42,317 bases of DNA from an uncultured Algibacter sp. (GCF_947490405.1 NZ_CANLGU010000010.1:1-42317); one strand, 5' to 3'; positions 34,062 through 42,218 are shown, numbered from the stretch's first letter. Program-made: numbers and translations. The notes: a model not told the origin generated them from the sequence alone.

Positions 34062-35036
34062 ATGAGTTTTTTTAAAAAAATATTTTCTTCAGAAAAGAAG
34101 GAAACCCTAGATAAAGGATTAGAAAAATCTAAAACTAGCTTTTTTGGTAAGTTAAGTAAAGCCGTAGCAGGAAAATCTAAAGTAGATGATGAAGTTCTGG
34201 ATAATCTTGAAGAAGTTTTAGTTACCAGTGATGTTGGAGTAAATACAACACTCAAAGTTATTGAGCGTATTGAAGAGCGTGTCTCAAAAGATAAATACTT
34301 AGGAACCGATGAGTTAAATCAAATCCTTCGTGAAGAAATTGCTGCACTATTAAGTGAAACAAATTCTGGCGAAGAAACAGAGTATATCATACCTGATTTG
34401 CCAAAACAAGACAGTGGTGCTAAAACCCCATATGTACTTATGGTAGTTGGTGTAAATGGCGTAGGTAAAACAACCACTATTGGTAAACTGGCATATCAAT
34501 TTAAAAAGAAAGGACTAAACGTAGTTTTAGGAGCTGCTGATACCTTTAGGGCTGCAGCCATAGACCAACTTCAAGTATGGGCAGACCGTGTAGATGTACC
34601 TATGGTACGTCAAGATATGGGAAGCGACCCAGCATCCGTGGCTTTTGATGCTCTAGAATCTGGAGTAAATCAAGATGCTGATGTTATTATTATAGATACA
34701 GCAGGTCGTTTACACAATAAAGTTAACTTAATGAATGAGTTGACTAAAGTCAAACGTGTAATGCAAAAAGTAGTTGGTGATGCACCACATGATGTACTCT
34801 TAGTTTTGGATGGTTCTACTGGTCAAAATGCTTTCGAGCAAGCTAAACAATTTACAGCAGCAACCGAAGTAACTTCTTTGGCTGTAACTAAACTTGATGG
34901 GACAGCTAAAGGTGGAGTGGTTATTGGTATTTCAGATCAGTTTCAAATTCCTGTAAAATACATTGGTGTAGGTGAGGGTATCGAAGATTTACAAGTGTTT
35001 AATAAATACGAATTTGTAGATTCTTTCTTTAAGTAA
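34062..35036 (+). CDS. ftsY: Signal recognition particle receptor FtsY
   Basis: FtsY docks SRP-ribosome complexes at the inner membrane for co-translational insertion. The 324 residues comprise a short basic N-terminus (MSFFKKIFSSEKKE) that can bind membrane directly, an N domain (about 25-110) and the G domain. The latter shows GVNGVGKTTTIGKLA (128-142), DTFRAAAIDQL, IIDTAGRLHNK, TKLDGTAKGG and a C-terminal GVGEGIEDLQVF. The long acidic A domain of the E. coli protein is absent, as usual in Bacteroidota. It follows dispersed element copy C. Confidence 0.97.
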   Translation: MSFFKKIFSSEKKETLDKGLEKSKTSFFGKLSKAVAGKSKVDDEVLDNLEEVLVTSDVGVNTTLKVIERIEERVSKDKYLGTDELNQILREEIAALLSETNSGEETEYIIPDLPKQDSGAKTPYVLMVVGVNGVGKTTTIGKLAYQFKKKGLNVVLGAADTFRAAAIDQLQVWADRVDVPMVRQDMGSDPASVAFDALESGVNQDADVIIIDTAGRLHNKVNLMNELTKVKRVMQKVVGDAPHDVLLVLDGSTGQNAFEQAKQFTAATEVTSLAVTKLDGTAKGGVVIGISDQFQIPVKYIGVGEGIEDLQVFNKYEFVDSFFK

Positions 35037-35079
35037 ACTAATATTCCTGCAAAGGCAAGAATATATTTTTAAATAAAAT

Positions 35080-35424
35080 TTGAAGAAACTTTTATCTCAG
35101 AAGAATTTAAAAGTCATTACTTTATTGGTTTTATTATATGCTGCTTTAATGCTTATAAGCAATGTAACAACGATTGTTTTGTCTTTTCTTGAATTGAAAA
35201 ATAATCCTTTGATACCAGATTACTTGGTTTCTTATATGGCTTTTCCATCTTACTTTGTTATTCCTTTTTTTGGAATAATTATTTATTTGATGAGCTTACA
35301 ATTAAATAGTAAGCATCTTAACAGTTCTATAGTTATTGGATGTTTGATGGTTTGAGTGACATATTATTTTTTATGGGGAGACATACATTTATTTATACAC
35401 AAGTTTAACCCTTACGTCAAATAA
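35080..35424 (+). pseudogene. Small membrane protein gene interrupted by TGA
   Basis: From TTG 35080 a 91-residue reading runs to TGA at 35353-35355 with three hydrophobic segments (about 11-33, 46-67 and 80-91). The same frame stays open for 22 more codons to TAA at 35424, reading VTYYFLWGDIHLFIHKFNPY, and the third membrane segment would be completed by it. A single TGG to TGA change would explain the break. Family and function are unknown. It could equally be a genuine shorter gene with a chance tail; the continuous hydrophobic segment across the stop argues for decay. No ATG start is available nearby. Confidence 0.5.
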
Positions 35425-35443
35425 TTTGTAACTTGATTAAGTT

Positions 35444-35872
35444 ATGAGTTACAATATCTACCACACATTACAAATCAAAACTTCTGTGAACGAAGTATTT
35501 GGCGCAGTATCTCAACCAAAGCATTTAGATAATTGGTGGACATTAAAATCTTCTGGAATTCCAGAATTAGGAGCAGAATACAATCTGAATTTTACTGACG
35601 ATTACGATTGGTATTGCGAAGTTTTAAAAGTAGAACCAAACAAATCAATTCATTTTAAAATGACGAGATCAGATAACGATTGGAACCCAACTACTTTTGG
35701 CTTCGATTTAATAGAAACGGATCATGGAACGTTAATGGAGTTTAGTCATGTGAATTGGCCAGAAGCTAATCATCATTTTAAGCACTCCTCATTCTGTTGG
35801 GCAATGCTTCTTAATGGTTTAAAAAATTATTTAGAAAAAGGGATTATAATACCTTTTAAAGAAAGAAACTAA
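35444..35872 (+). CDS. SRPBCC domain (AHSA1-like) protein
   Basis: A 142-residue START/Bet v1-like protein. The fold signature is YHTLQIKTSVNEVFGAVSQP at the start, LDNWWT, a central YNLNFTDDYDWYCEVLKVEP and the end helix AMLLNGLKNYLEKG. These proteins form a helix-grip pocket for hydrophobic ligands or act as Hsp90 co-chaperone-like or toxin-resistance proteins. No substrate can be inferred. It overlaps the convergent serine hydrolase gene by four bases. Confidence 0.85.
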   Translation: MSYNIYHTLQIKTSVNEVFGAVSQPKHLDNWWTLKSSGIPELGAEYNLNFTDDYDWYCEVLKVEPNKSIHFKMTRSDNDWNPTTFGFDLIETDHGTLMEFSHVNWPEANHHFKHSSFCWAMLLNGLKNYLEKGIIIPFKERN

Positions 35873-36951
35873 TCAATTAAAGCATTCATTTTCTCCCATA
35901 AATCATTATCAAAACTTGAAAGCGCAAAGGTTTCATTATCTGCAGCTTCTCCCATTCTAATCACAACCAATTTCTTACTCGGTACAACATAAATTTTTTG
36001 GTCATTCTTACCTAAGGCGGCAAACATATCATCAGGAGCGTTAGGAACTAATTTTCCTGGAAATTCTAATTGACTTGCAGGTAAATGATAGGATGATTTG
36101 CCATTAAGCCACCAAAGGTAGCCATAAGATTTATTGATGCTTTGCGAAGTATTTGTAGCTTCGTTTATAAAATCTTCAGAAATAATTTGGGTATTTCCCC
36201 ATTTACCCTTTGCATAAATTATTAATCCAAATCTAGCCATACTTCTGGTATCACTCCAATACACATTAAAATCGTTAAGTTGTAACCAAGTATTTGGTGC
36301 CCCAGACATTCCAATTTTATCCCTTAACTTGTCATTAAAATAGTTTTTAAAAGATGTATTGCTAGCTTCAGCAATAACATCTTGCATTTTTTTATACACA
36401 TTATGATAAGCCCAACGCGAACCAGCATCAGCAATATATTGTAAATCTTCAGGTTCAACAGCATCACTACTATCATCCAAACCAGAATTCATGGATAATA
36501 GGTGTTTACAAGTAATAAGGTTTTCTTTTTCTAGAGGCGCACTCGTCCAACCGGTTCCTAAGTAATCAGAAACCTTATTGTTAATATTTAGAAGCCCTTC
36601 TTCTTGTGCAATCCCCGAAAGGGTTGCGGTTAATGTTTTACCAGCACTAGCCCAATACCAAAGTTTATTAATATCATGATTATTCATATATTCTTCCACA
36701 ACTATTTTTCCGTCATGTAGTATGATAAAACTTTTCGTGTTGTTTTGTTCTAGAAAATCTAAAAGCGGTTGTAGGTTACTTGTATTCCATCCTAGTTCAG
36801 AAATGGATTTAGTATCCCAAGTGGCAGAATTAAAAGGAGGGAAATAGATTTCTGTTTCAGTAGGGTCAGGATTTTGATTAGGTTCTTCTTCATTAGAACA
36901 GCTAAACACTAAAAAAATAATAAGAATCGAGATATAGAATTGAGGTTTCAT
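35869..36951 (-). CDS. Serine hydrolase, class C beta-lactamase fold, lipoprotein
   Basis: A 360-residue lipoprotein (lipobox FSCSN, Cys near 18) with the penicillin-binding/beta-lactamase fold. The SxxK nucleophile is in YWASAGKTLTATLSG and the YxN motif is RWAYHNVY. The third motif is weak: ALGKNDQKIYVVPSK takes the place of KTG/HxG. The family includes DD-peptidases, esterases and EstB-like enzymes, and sequence does not separate them. Location is probably the periplasm or cell surface through the lipid anchor. It ends with a four-base overlap with the SRPBCC gene. Confidence 0.9.
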   Translation of the reverse strand: MKPQFYISILIIFLVFSCSNEEEPNQNPDPTETEIYFPPFNSATWDTKSISELGWNTSNLQPLLDFLEQNNTKSFIILHDGKIVVEEYMNNHDINKLWYWASAGKTLTATLSGIAQEEGLLNINNKVSDYLGTGWTSAPLEKENLITCKHLLSMNSGLDDSSDAVEPEDLQYIADAGSRWAYHNVYKKMQDVIAEASNTSFKNYFNDKLRDKIGMSGAPNTWLQLNDFNVYWSDTRSMARFGLIIYAKGKWGNTQIISEDFINEATNTSQSINKSYGYLWWLNGKSSYHLPASQLEFPGKLVPNAPDDMFAALGKNDQKIYVVPSKKLVVIRMGEAADNETFALSSFDNDLWEKMNALID

Positions 36952-37006
36952 AACTGTAGGATTTCAATTTTGGACTATCAAATATATAAAAGGTTTAATT
37001 AAGTTG

Positions 37007-37014
37007 TATCTTTG
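37007..37014 (+). promoter_or_regulatory. -7 box (TAnnTTTG) of rimO
   Basis: TATCTTTG lies 20 bp before the rimO ATG; no good TTG at -33 is seen. Confidence 0.5.
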
Positions 37015-37034
37015 CGCCCTGATTTATAGATAGA

Positions 37035-38339
37035 ATGCGCACAAAATCTCTTAAGAAAAACAAGATTAATGTTGTAACCCTTGGTTGTAGTAAAAATGTT
37101 TACGACAGTGAAGTGTTAATGGGGCAATTAAAGGCTAATGGTAAAGACGTTGCCCACGAGGAAGAAGGCAATATTGTAGTAATTAATACCTGTGGATTTA
37201 TAAACAATGCTAAAGAAGAGAGTGTAAATACTATTTTAGAATACGTTAAAAAGAAAGATGAAGGTGATGTTGATAAGGTTTTTGTAACGGGCTGTTTAAG
37301 TGAGCGTTATAAACCAGATTTAGTTAAAGAAATTCCAAATGTAGATGCGTATTTTGGTACCACAGAGTTACCAGGATTACTAAAAGCGTTAGGTGCTGAT
37401 TATAAGCACGAGTTGATTGGAGAACGTTTAACCACTACACCAAAAAACTATGCATATTTAAAAATTGCAGAGGGTTGTGATAGACCTTGTTCGTTTTGTG
37501 CTATTCCTTTAATGCGTGGTAAACACGAGAGTAAGCCTATTGAAGATCTTGTCATTGAAGCTGAAAAATTAGCAGCCAATGGTGTTAAAGAGCTTATTCT
37601 GATTGCTCAAGATTTAACCTATTACGGTCTCGATTTATATAAAAAACGAAATCTAGCTGAATTACTTGAGGCTTTGGTTAAAGTTGAAGGCGTAGAATGG
37701 ATTCGATTGCATTATGCATTCCCAACAGGATTTCCGTTGGATGTATTAGATGTTATGAAGCGCGAACCTAAAGTTTGTAATTATTTAGATATTCCATTAC
37801 AACATATATCAGATTCTATCTTAAAAAGTATGCGTCGTGGAACAACAAAAGAGAAAACAACTAAGTTGATTAGTCAGTTTAGAGAAGCTGTTCCAGAAAT
37901 GACTATAAGAACTACACTTATTGTTGGATACCCCGGGGAGACTGAAGAACATTTTCAAGAATTAAAGCAATGGGTCGTAGATATGCGTTTTGAACGTTTA
38001 GGTTGTTTTACCTATTCTCATGAAGAAAATACCCATGCCTATAATTTAGAAGATGATGTTCCTGAAGAGGTGAAAATTGACAGAGCAAACCAGATTATGG
38101 AAATTCAATCTCAAATTTCTTGGGAGCTAAATCAACAAAAAATAGGAGCGACTTTTAAAGTGGTTATAGACAGAAAAGAAGGTAACTACTTTGTTGGGCG
38201 TACAGAGTTTGATTCTCCAGATGTAGATAATGAAGTGTTGATTGATGCTACAAAAACCTATTTAAAAACAGGAGAATTCGCTACCGTTAAGATTATTGAA
38301 GCTGAAGATTTTGATCTTTATGCAGAAGTTGTGAATTAA
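37035..38339 (+). CDS. rimO: Ribosomal protein uS12 methylthiotransferase RimO
   Basis: This radical SAM enzyme adds a methylthio group to Asp 88 of ribosomal protein uS12. The 434 residues show the UPF0004 domain with three cluster cysteines (Cys 18 in LGCSKN, then NTCGF and TGCLSERY), the radical SAM CDRPCSFC motif, and a C-terminal TRAM domain. YLDIPLQHISDSILKSMRRG and RTTLIVGYPGE are family blocks; GCSKN followed by YDSE separates RimO from MiaB. It is a single gene with its own -7 box, close downstream of ftsY in an order seen in related genomes. Confidence 0.96.
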   Translation: MRTKSLKKNKINVVTLGCSKNVYDSEVLMGQLKANGKDVAHEEEGNIVVINTCGFINNAKEESVNTILEYVKKKDEGDVDKVFVTGCLSERYKPDLVKEIPNVDAYFGTTELPGLLKALGADYKHELIGERLTTTPKNYAYLKIAEGCDRPCSFCAIPLMRGKHESKPIEDLVIEAEKLAANGVKELILIAQDLTYYGLDLYKKRNLAELLEALVKVEGVEWIRLHYAFPTGFPLDVLDVMKREPKVCNYLDIPLQHISDSILKSMRRGTTKEKTTKLISQFREAVPEMTIRTTLIVGYPGETEEHFQELKQWVVDMRFERLGCFTYSHEENTHAYNLEDDVPEEVKIDRANQIMEIQSQISWELNQQKIGATFKVVIDRKEGNYFVGRTEFDSPDVDNEVLIDATKTYLKTGEFATVKIIEAEDFDLYAEVVN

Positions 38340-38402
38340 ATTTGTCTATACCAATAATCCTTGTTTTTCATTAGAATTGAATTAAGAACTTCTAAAGTTT
38401 CT

Positions 38403-38410
38403 TATTTTTG
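38403..38410 (+). promoter_or_regulatory. -7 box (TAnnTTTG) of the M23 peptidase gene
   Basis: TATTTTTG ends five bases before the ATG; TTG at 38377-38379 is 23 bp upstream of it. The mRNA would be leaderless or nearly so. Confidence 0.45.
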
Positions 38411-38415
38411 AATTA

Positions 38416-39120
38416 ATGGAACCCGAAGATTTTTCAAATTTTTTAAAGCGTATTAGTTCAGAATCACTTCATGTATTGGAAACCTCCATTCCAAAAACAA
38501 GTTATGTTCCTATCGATTTATCTCAAACCAACGAAGCACTTAATTTAGTTGATGTATCTTCATCTTTAAAGTTTGAAATATTTGTAAATGAATATCTTAC
38601 TAAGCATAAAGCCCAAGTAGCCTATGGTGGTTACTTGGAAGTTAGAACTATCTATAAACGAAGTCAGCATTTTAACAGTCAATCAAAAGAAGAACGAAAC
38701 ATACATTTGGGAATTGATTTGTGGTGTAAAGCAGAAACACCTATTTATGCACCTTTAGAGAGTACAATACATAGTTTTAAAAATAATACGAATTATGGGG
38801 ATTATGGGCCAACGATAATTTTGAAGCATAATATTTCTGGTATTGAATTTTACACACTTTACGGGCATTTAAGCTTAGAATCAATCGAAGGTCTTCAAGT
38901 CGGGCAGAGTTTTAAACAAGGCGATAAAATAGCAACTTTAGGTGATGCTTCAGTTAATGGAGACTATCCGCCACATTTACATTTTCAGATTATAAAAGAT
39001 ACTCAAGGATTTAAAGGTGATTATCCTGGAGTATGTTCTAAAAAAGATTTAGAGTTTTATAAAATGAATTGTCCAGATCCTGAGGTGTTATTGAAGTTTT
39101 TAAATAAAGAGGTTTTTTAA
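38416..39120 (+). CDS. M23 family peptidase (LytM-like) without signal peptide
   Basis: A 234-residue protein whose C-terminal two thirds is an M23 metallopeptidase domain. Metal ligands lie in NIHLGIDLWC (His, Asp) and PPHLHFQI (HxH), with YTLYGHLS between. M23 enzymes cut peptide cross-links of peptidoglycan. There is no signal peptide or membrane segment at the N-terminus (MEPEDFSNFLKRISSES), which is odd for a wall hydrolase and fits a cytoplasmic or differently exported protein. It is the last housekeeping-like gene before the cassette-like region. Confidence 0.87.
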   Translation: MEPEDFSNFLKRISSESLHVLETSIPKTSYVPIDLSQTNEALNLVDVSSSLKFEIFVNEYLTKHKAQVAYGGYLEVRTIYKRSQHFNSQSKEERNIHLGIDLWCKAETPIYAPLESTIHSFKNNTNYGDYGPTIILKHNISGIEFYTLYGHLSLESIEGLQVGQSFKQGDKIATLGDASVNGDYPPHLHFQIIKDTQGFKGDYPGVCSKKDLEFYKMNCPDPEVLLKFLNKEVF

Positions 39121-39170
39121 AATTTTAATTAAGATTAGTGAGCAAAAGTAGGCTGTTTTTGAAGGCCCGA

Positions 39171-39185
39171 TAACACTAAGTGTTA
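39171..39185. repeat. 15-bp perfect palindrome
   Basis: TAACACTAAGTGTTA, two 7-bp arms around one base, in the gap between the M23 gene and the cassette-like units. Confidence 0.6.
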
Positions 39186-39229
39186 AAATTAATTCTAAAT
39201 ATTTTAATATGGTTGTCATTTTTTTAACG

Positions 39230-39262
39230 GTAACGCTCACTGTATAAGTTAAAGTTATGTGC
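39230..39262. other. Degenerate attC-like site, left end of the cassette-like array
   Basis: On the plus strand it runs GTAACGCTCACTGTATAAGT and ends GTTATGTGC. CAC-TGT-ATAA pairs with TTATGTG if TGT is left extrahelical. The end box GTTATGTGC is nearly the complement of GCACAAC at 40102. It is shorter and weaker than the other sites. Confidence 0.35.
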
Positions 39263-39318
39263 GACTTACGGATAGCCATAATTACGTCTTATTCGCTACA
39301 CACGTTTTTGTGCTTTCG

Positions 39319-40077
39319 TTATTTTTTATCGTAATTCTCTATTGATAATAATAATTTATTTCCATAAGTTAATTGCTCATTATAAAAGTTTGTCAAGTCA
39401 GCAGTAAACAAGAAACCTCTATATAAAAGGGATAATACCATATCATTTCCTTTGTGATCACAAAGTTCATCTGTATAATTTCCTATGACTTCATTAAGTT
39501 TTTGATTTGGTCTTTTTTCTAGTTCAATCCATTCTGAAAAGAACCCACTTTTGTGTAATTCTAAATCTAAATCATTTGCCCAAACTTGTAGACTAGATTC
39601 TTCAAATATCACTTTATCTACTGCATTATAATAGTTATAAATAAGTTCTTCCACTTTCGGATTGTCAAGATGTTGTAAATATCCAGAATTTTTTAGAGAT
39701 TCAAATCCACTGCGATTAAAATTCAAAGGTTGTTCTATTATCATCGCAAATACAGCGTTGGTAATTTTTCGTTGGTCATTCCAGTCTTTTTTAGAAATCA
39801 ATTCGGTAGCCTCAGCACATAATAATGATTGCTGCGTTCTTGTTTCTATCATAGTTTCCGCAACTTTAATATCACCTTTTACATTGATTGCTATTTTTTC
39901 TAAGTAATTTTTGAGTGCTTTTTTTTCGTTTTCAACTTGATTTTGATTGTTGACTTGAAGAGCAATCAATATTCCAATAACCACAAGAATAATTTCTCCA
40001 ATTGCGTAAATCAGATACTTACTGAATTTATTTTCAGAGAGTAGTTTTTGCCTAATTTTTCTAAAGAATTTTATCAT
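39319..40077 (-). CDS. DUF6090 family membrane-anchored protein
   Basis: A 252-residue protein with the Bacteroidota DUF6090 start: MIKFFRKIRQKLLSENKFSK, then one membrane helix (about 21-43, YAIGEIILVVIGILIALQV) followed by NNQNQ. The remaining ~210 residues are probably helical, with a coiled-coil-like EKKALKNYLEKIAINVK, and should face the periplasm. Function is unknown. It is the only gene of the leftmost cassette-like unit, bounded by GTTATGTGC (39254) and GCACAAC (40102), and faces the same way as the other genes of the array. Confidence 0.85.
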   Translation of the reverse strand: MIKFFRKIRQKLLSENKFSKYLIYAIGEIILVVIGILIALQVNNQNQVENEKKALKNYLEKIAINVKGDIKVAETMIETRTQQSLLCAEATELISKKDWNDQRKITNAVFAMIIEQPLNFNRSGFESLKNSGYLQHLDNPKVEELIYNYYNAVDKVIFEESSLQVWANDLDLELHKSGFFSEWIELEKRPNQKLNEVIGNYTDELCDHKGNDMVLSLLYRGFLFTADLTNFYNEQLTYGNKLLLSIENYDKK

Positions 40078-40101
40078 TTGTTAGTGGTTGGTTATAATGA
40101 A

Positions 40102-40235
40102 GCACAACGTGTTTGTATATGGTTTGTTGCGTGGTTTAGCACGTAATTTAGCAAATATAAACCGAATAGAAAATCCGCGAGGATTTTCGTAAGTAGGCTA
40201 GAACTAGCAATAAATTATATACGGTGTTGTAATGC
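40102..40235. other. Long attC-like imperfect palindrome, site 1 (134 bp)
   Basis: Ends GCACAACG and GTTGTAATGC. The arms GTATATGGTTTGTTGC (40115-40130) and GCAATAAATTATATAC (40207-40222) are complementary at 13 of 16 positions, the rest being G-T pairs. An inner hairpin GAAAATCC-GCGA-GGATTTTC is at 40169-40188. The 73-bp core 40126-40198 is 82% identical to 42245-42317. It separates the DUF6090 unit from the two-gene unit. Confidence 0.6.
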
Positions 40236-40239
40236 GTTT

Positions 40240-40695
40240 TTATTCAATTATATTTTTATGAATATCAGTTTTATAAACTTGAAATTCAAATTCATTTTTA
40301 TCAATTAAAGTATCCATTTTTTTACTAAAATTTATTTCAAATACGTTTCTGTCAGATTCTGCTATTTTGATTTCGAAACAGTCATTTAGCTTAATTCCAA
40401 GTTTCTCAATTTGTCCATCTGGTAAATCCTCAATTAAGTGAAATATGGTATCATTTTTTTCATAATACAAATAGAGAACATCTTTTCTACTTGCAAAATT
40501 TTTACCTTTTAATGAATGCGGTTTTAACTTTTCCACCATTCCGTAAACTTTGAAGTTTCCGCTTTTAATTTCTTCCGCTTTATTTTCCTCTTTTTTCTTA
40601 TCGATGAAAATTCCGATTACTACAAACCCAGCAATAACAATTGAATAAATAATTATCTGCTTTAAAGTGTATTTTGACTTTTTTTTCTTTCCCAA
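40240..40695 (-). CDS. Single-pass membrane protein of unknown function
   Basis: A 151-residue protein with a Lys-rich N-terminus (MGKKKKSKYTLKQ), one membrane helix (about 12-29, IIIYSIVIAGFVVIGIFI) and a mostly beta, charged domain outside. The orientation rule (positive inside) places the C-terminal domain in the periplasm. I do not recognise the domain. It is the second gene of a two-gene unit, 15 bp after the lipoprotein gene and presumably co-transcribed with it. Its stop is 5 bp from the unit-end box GTTGTAATGC. Confidence 0.7.
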   Translation of the reverse strand: MGKKKKSKYTLKQIIIYSIVIAGFVVIGIFIDKKKEENKAEEIKSGNFKVYGMVEKLKPHSLKGKNFASRKDVLYLYYEKNDTIFHLIEDLPDGQIEKLGIKLNDCFEIKIAESDRNVFEINFSKKMDTLIDKNEFEFQVYKTDIHKNIIE

Positions 40696-40710
40696 TTATT
40701 TTATTTTGGA

Positions 40711-41091
40711 TTAGTCTGTTTTCTTGAATTTTGTTCTAAAATTCGAGATGTTAATTCCTTTCGGGTCATAATTTCTGATGACAAGTTGTTTTTTAGTCAA
40801 CTCCTCAATAACATAGCTACGATTTCCTAAAGTCAGAATTGAATCTTTCTTTTGGTATTTGAATTTTATTCCGGTATTGTCAATACCTGTAAAGTCAGAA
40901 TTCAGTTCAATTGTAATTCCGTCACAAGAGTATTCAAATTCTTCTTCGCTAAATGCATCTACACTTTTTGTAGTTCCGTCTTCAAGTTCTTTATGATAAC
41001 ATTCCCATTTTCCAATTAAGTCATTAGAATTGTCTTGTAAATTTATACAAGAAGCTAAAAATGTTATAATGATTATTGTTAAGTTTCTCAT
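40711..41091 (-). CDS. Small lipoprotein, lipocalin-like
   Basis: A 126-residue lipoprotein (MRNLTIIIITFLASC, lipid Cys 15). The mature part starts with LIGKWECYHKE, the GxW segment of lipocalin-like domains, and continues as beta strands (ITIELNSDFTG, ILTLGNRSYVI, KKQLVIRNYD). Small lipoproteins of this build are common in Bacteroidota; the ligand is unknown. It is the first gene of the two-gene unit bounded by the perfect 10-bp inverted repeat GTTGTAATGC (40226) and GCATTACAAC (41102); the start codon is 11 bp from the latter. Confidence 0.72.
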   Translation of the reverse strand: MRNLTIIIITFLASCINLQDNSNDLIGKWECYHKELEDGTTKSVDAFSEEEFEYSCDGITIELNSDFTGIDNTGIKFKYQKKDSILTLGNRSYVIEELTKKQLVIRNYDPKGINISNFRTKFKKTD

Positions 41092-41101
41092 TTTCTCAAA
41101 T

Positions 41102-41165
41102 GCATTACAACGATAAATATAACAAACGTTGCTGACCTAAAGGGCAGCTATGTTTTGTTATATGC
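41102..41165. other. Compact attC-like imperfect palindrome, site 2 (64 bp)
   Basis: Ends GCATTACAACG and GTTATATGC. The inner arms ATATAACAAACGTTGCTGAC and GGGCAGCTATGTTTTGTTAT match at about 18 of 22 positions with one extrahelical base and a TAAA loop. It lies between the LRR gene and the lipoprotein gene. Confidence 0.6.
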
Positions 41166-41166
41166 T

Positions 41167-42207
41167 TTATTTTCTTTTTTCTCTTAACATTCTGAATTTT
41201 TCAAATCTTGGGTCGGTAAGTTTATATCTTTCCGAGAGTTCGATTGGGATTTGTTTGTAATGGTCTTCTGGCATTCTTCTTTTATCTAGGTCAACAATTC
41301 CAATTTTTGAAGATTTAATTCTCCTTCGATACTTTTCAATTAAACTTTCCTGAGTTTGGTCTATTATTAGTCTGCTGTGTGTTGAATAATTAGGAGTTCT
41401 ACTACAAAGTTCTAAGATGTCTAGTTGCTTAAATTTCAATTCTTCATTTGCAAAAACGTGGAGTTCGGCAAGGTTTTTCATTAGGTTTAAGTCAAAATCA
41501 ATTTCTTTCAGATTGTTATATGACAAATTTAGCTTCCTTAACTCCACAAGAGAATTCAATTCCGTTGGTAGAATTTTCAATGCGTTATCAAACAGGGAAA
41601 GTATTTTCAATTTTGTCAACTTGCCAATCGTTGTAGAAACCTTCTTAATTTCATTAAATCCAAGCTCTAAATATTCAAGTTTAGTTAATCGACTTAAATC
41701 GAAATCAAGGTTTTGTATTTGGTTGTTGAAAAAGTTTAAATGTGTTAGTTTTTCCAAGTTTCCTAACTCTTTAGGTAAATTTACAATGATGTTACTATGA
41801 CCAAATAAGTGTTCAAGATTTAACAAATCACCTATTGATTCAGGTAATTCGGTCAAGTAATTCTTAGAAATGTGTAAACGTTTTAAGTTTCTACAACTAC
41901 CAATATTATTTGGTAGAAATTTCAAATTGTTCTTGTCAATGTTTAGTATTTCAAGATTTTCAAGTTCAAAAATTTCGGTTGGCAGCTCTTTGATATTGTT
42001 CCCGTCCAAATAAAGAACTTTGAGTTTTTTAAGTTTTGAAATTTCACTTGGAATACTCTGTATGTCATTATCTCTCAAATTGAGATTTGTCAAATGTTCC
42101 AACTCAAAAACTTCACTCGGTATATTGGTTAAATCTTCCTTTGTTAGACTTAGTAAAGCCGATTTTTCAGAATTCGCTCGTTCTATTTTAGAAATTATCT
42201 GGTTCAT
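41167..42207 (-). CDS. Leucine-rich repeat protein
   Basis: A 346-residue protein without signal peptide or membrane segment. Residues about 30-255 form ten or so 23-residue leucine-rich repeats of the pattern LxxLxxLxLxxNxIxxLPxxI (for example LKVLYLDGNNIKELPTEIFE). The C-terminal ~90 residues are charged and Arg-rich (SLIEKYRRRIKSSKIGIVDL and MLREKRK at the end). Such repeats make a curved protein-binding surface; a cytoplasmic binding partner is likely but unknown. It is the only gene of its unit, bounded by the perfect 9-bp inverted repeat GTTATATGC (41157) and GCATATAAC (42219). Confidence 0.9.
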   Translation of the reverse strand: MNQIISKIERANSEKSALLSLTKEDLTNIPSEVFELEHLTNLNLRDNDIQSIPSEISKLKKLKVLYLDGNNIKELPTEIFELENLEILNIDKNNLKFLPNNIGSCRNLKRLHISKNYLTELPESIGDLLNLEHLFGHSNIIVNLPKELGNLEKLTHLNFFNNQIQNLDFDLSRLTKLEYLELGFNEIKKVSTTIGKLTKLKILSLFDNALKILPTELNSLVELRKLNLSYNNLKEIDFDLNLMKNLAELHVFANEELKFKQLDILELCSRTPNYSTHSRLIIDQTQESLIEKYRRRIKSSKIGIVDLDKRRMPEDHYKQIPIELSERYKLTDPRFEKFRMLREKRK

Positions 42208-42218
42208 TTGCTCTTATT

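Noticed and set aside
35353-35355. Selenocysteine or programmed readthrough at the TGA
   Set aside because: No SECIS-like hairpin follows and no selenocysteine genes are seen; a simple nonsense change is more economical.
41417-41800. Plus-strand open frame opposite the LRR gene
   Set aside because: It is the antisense shadow of regular leucine codons; it has no family resemblance and no start signal.
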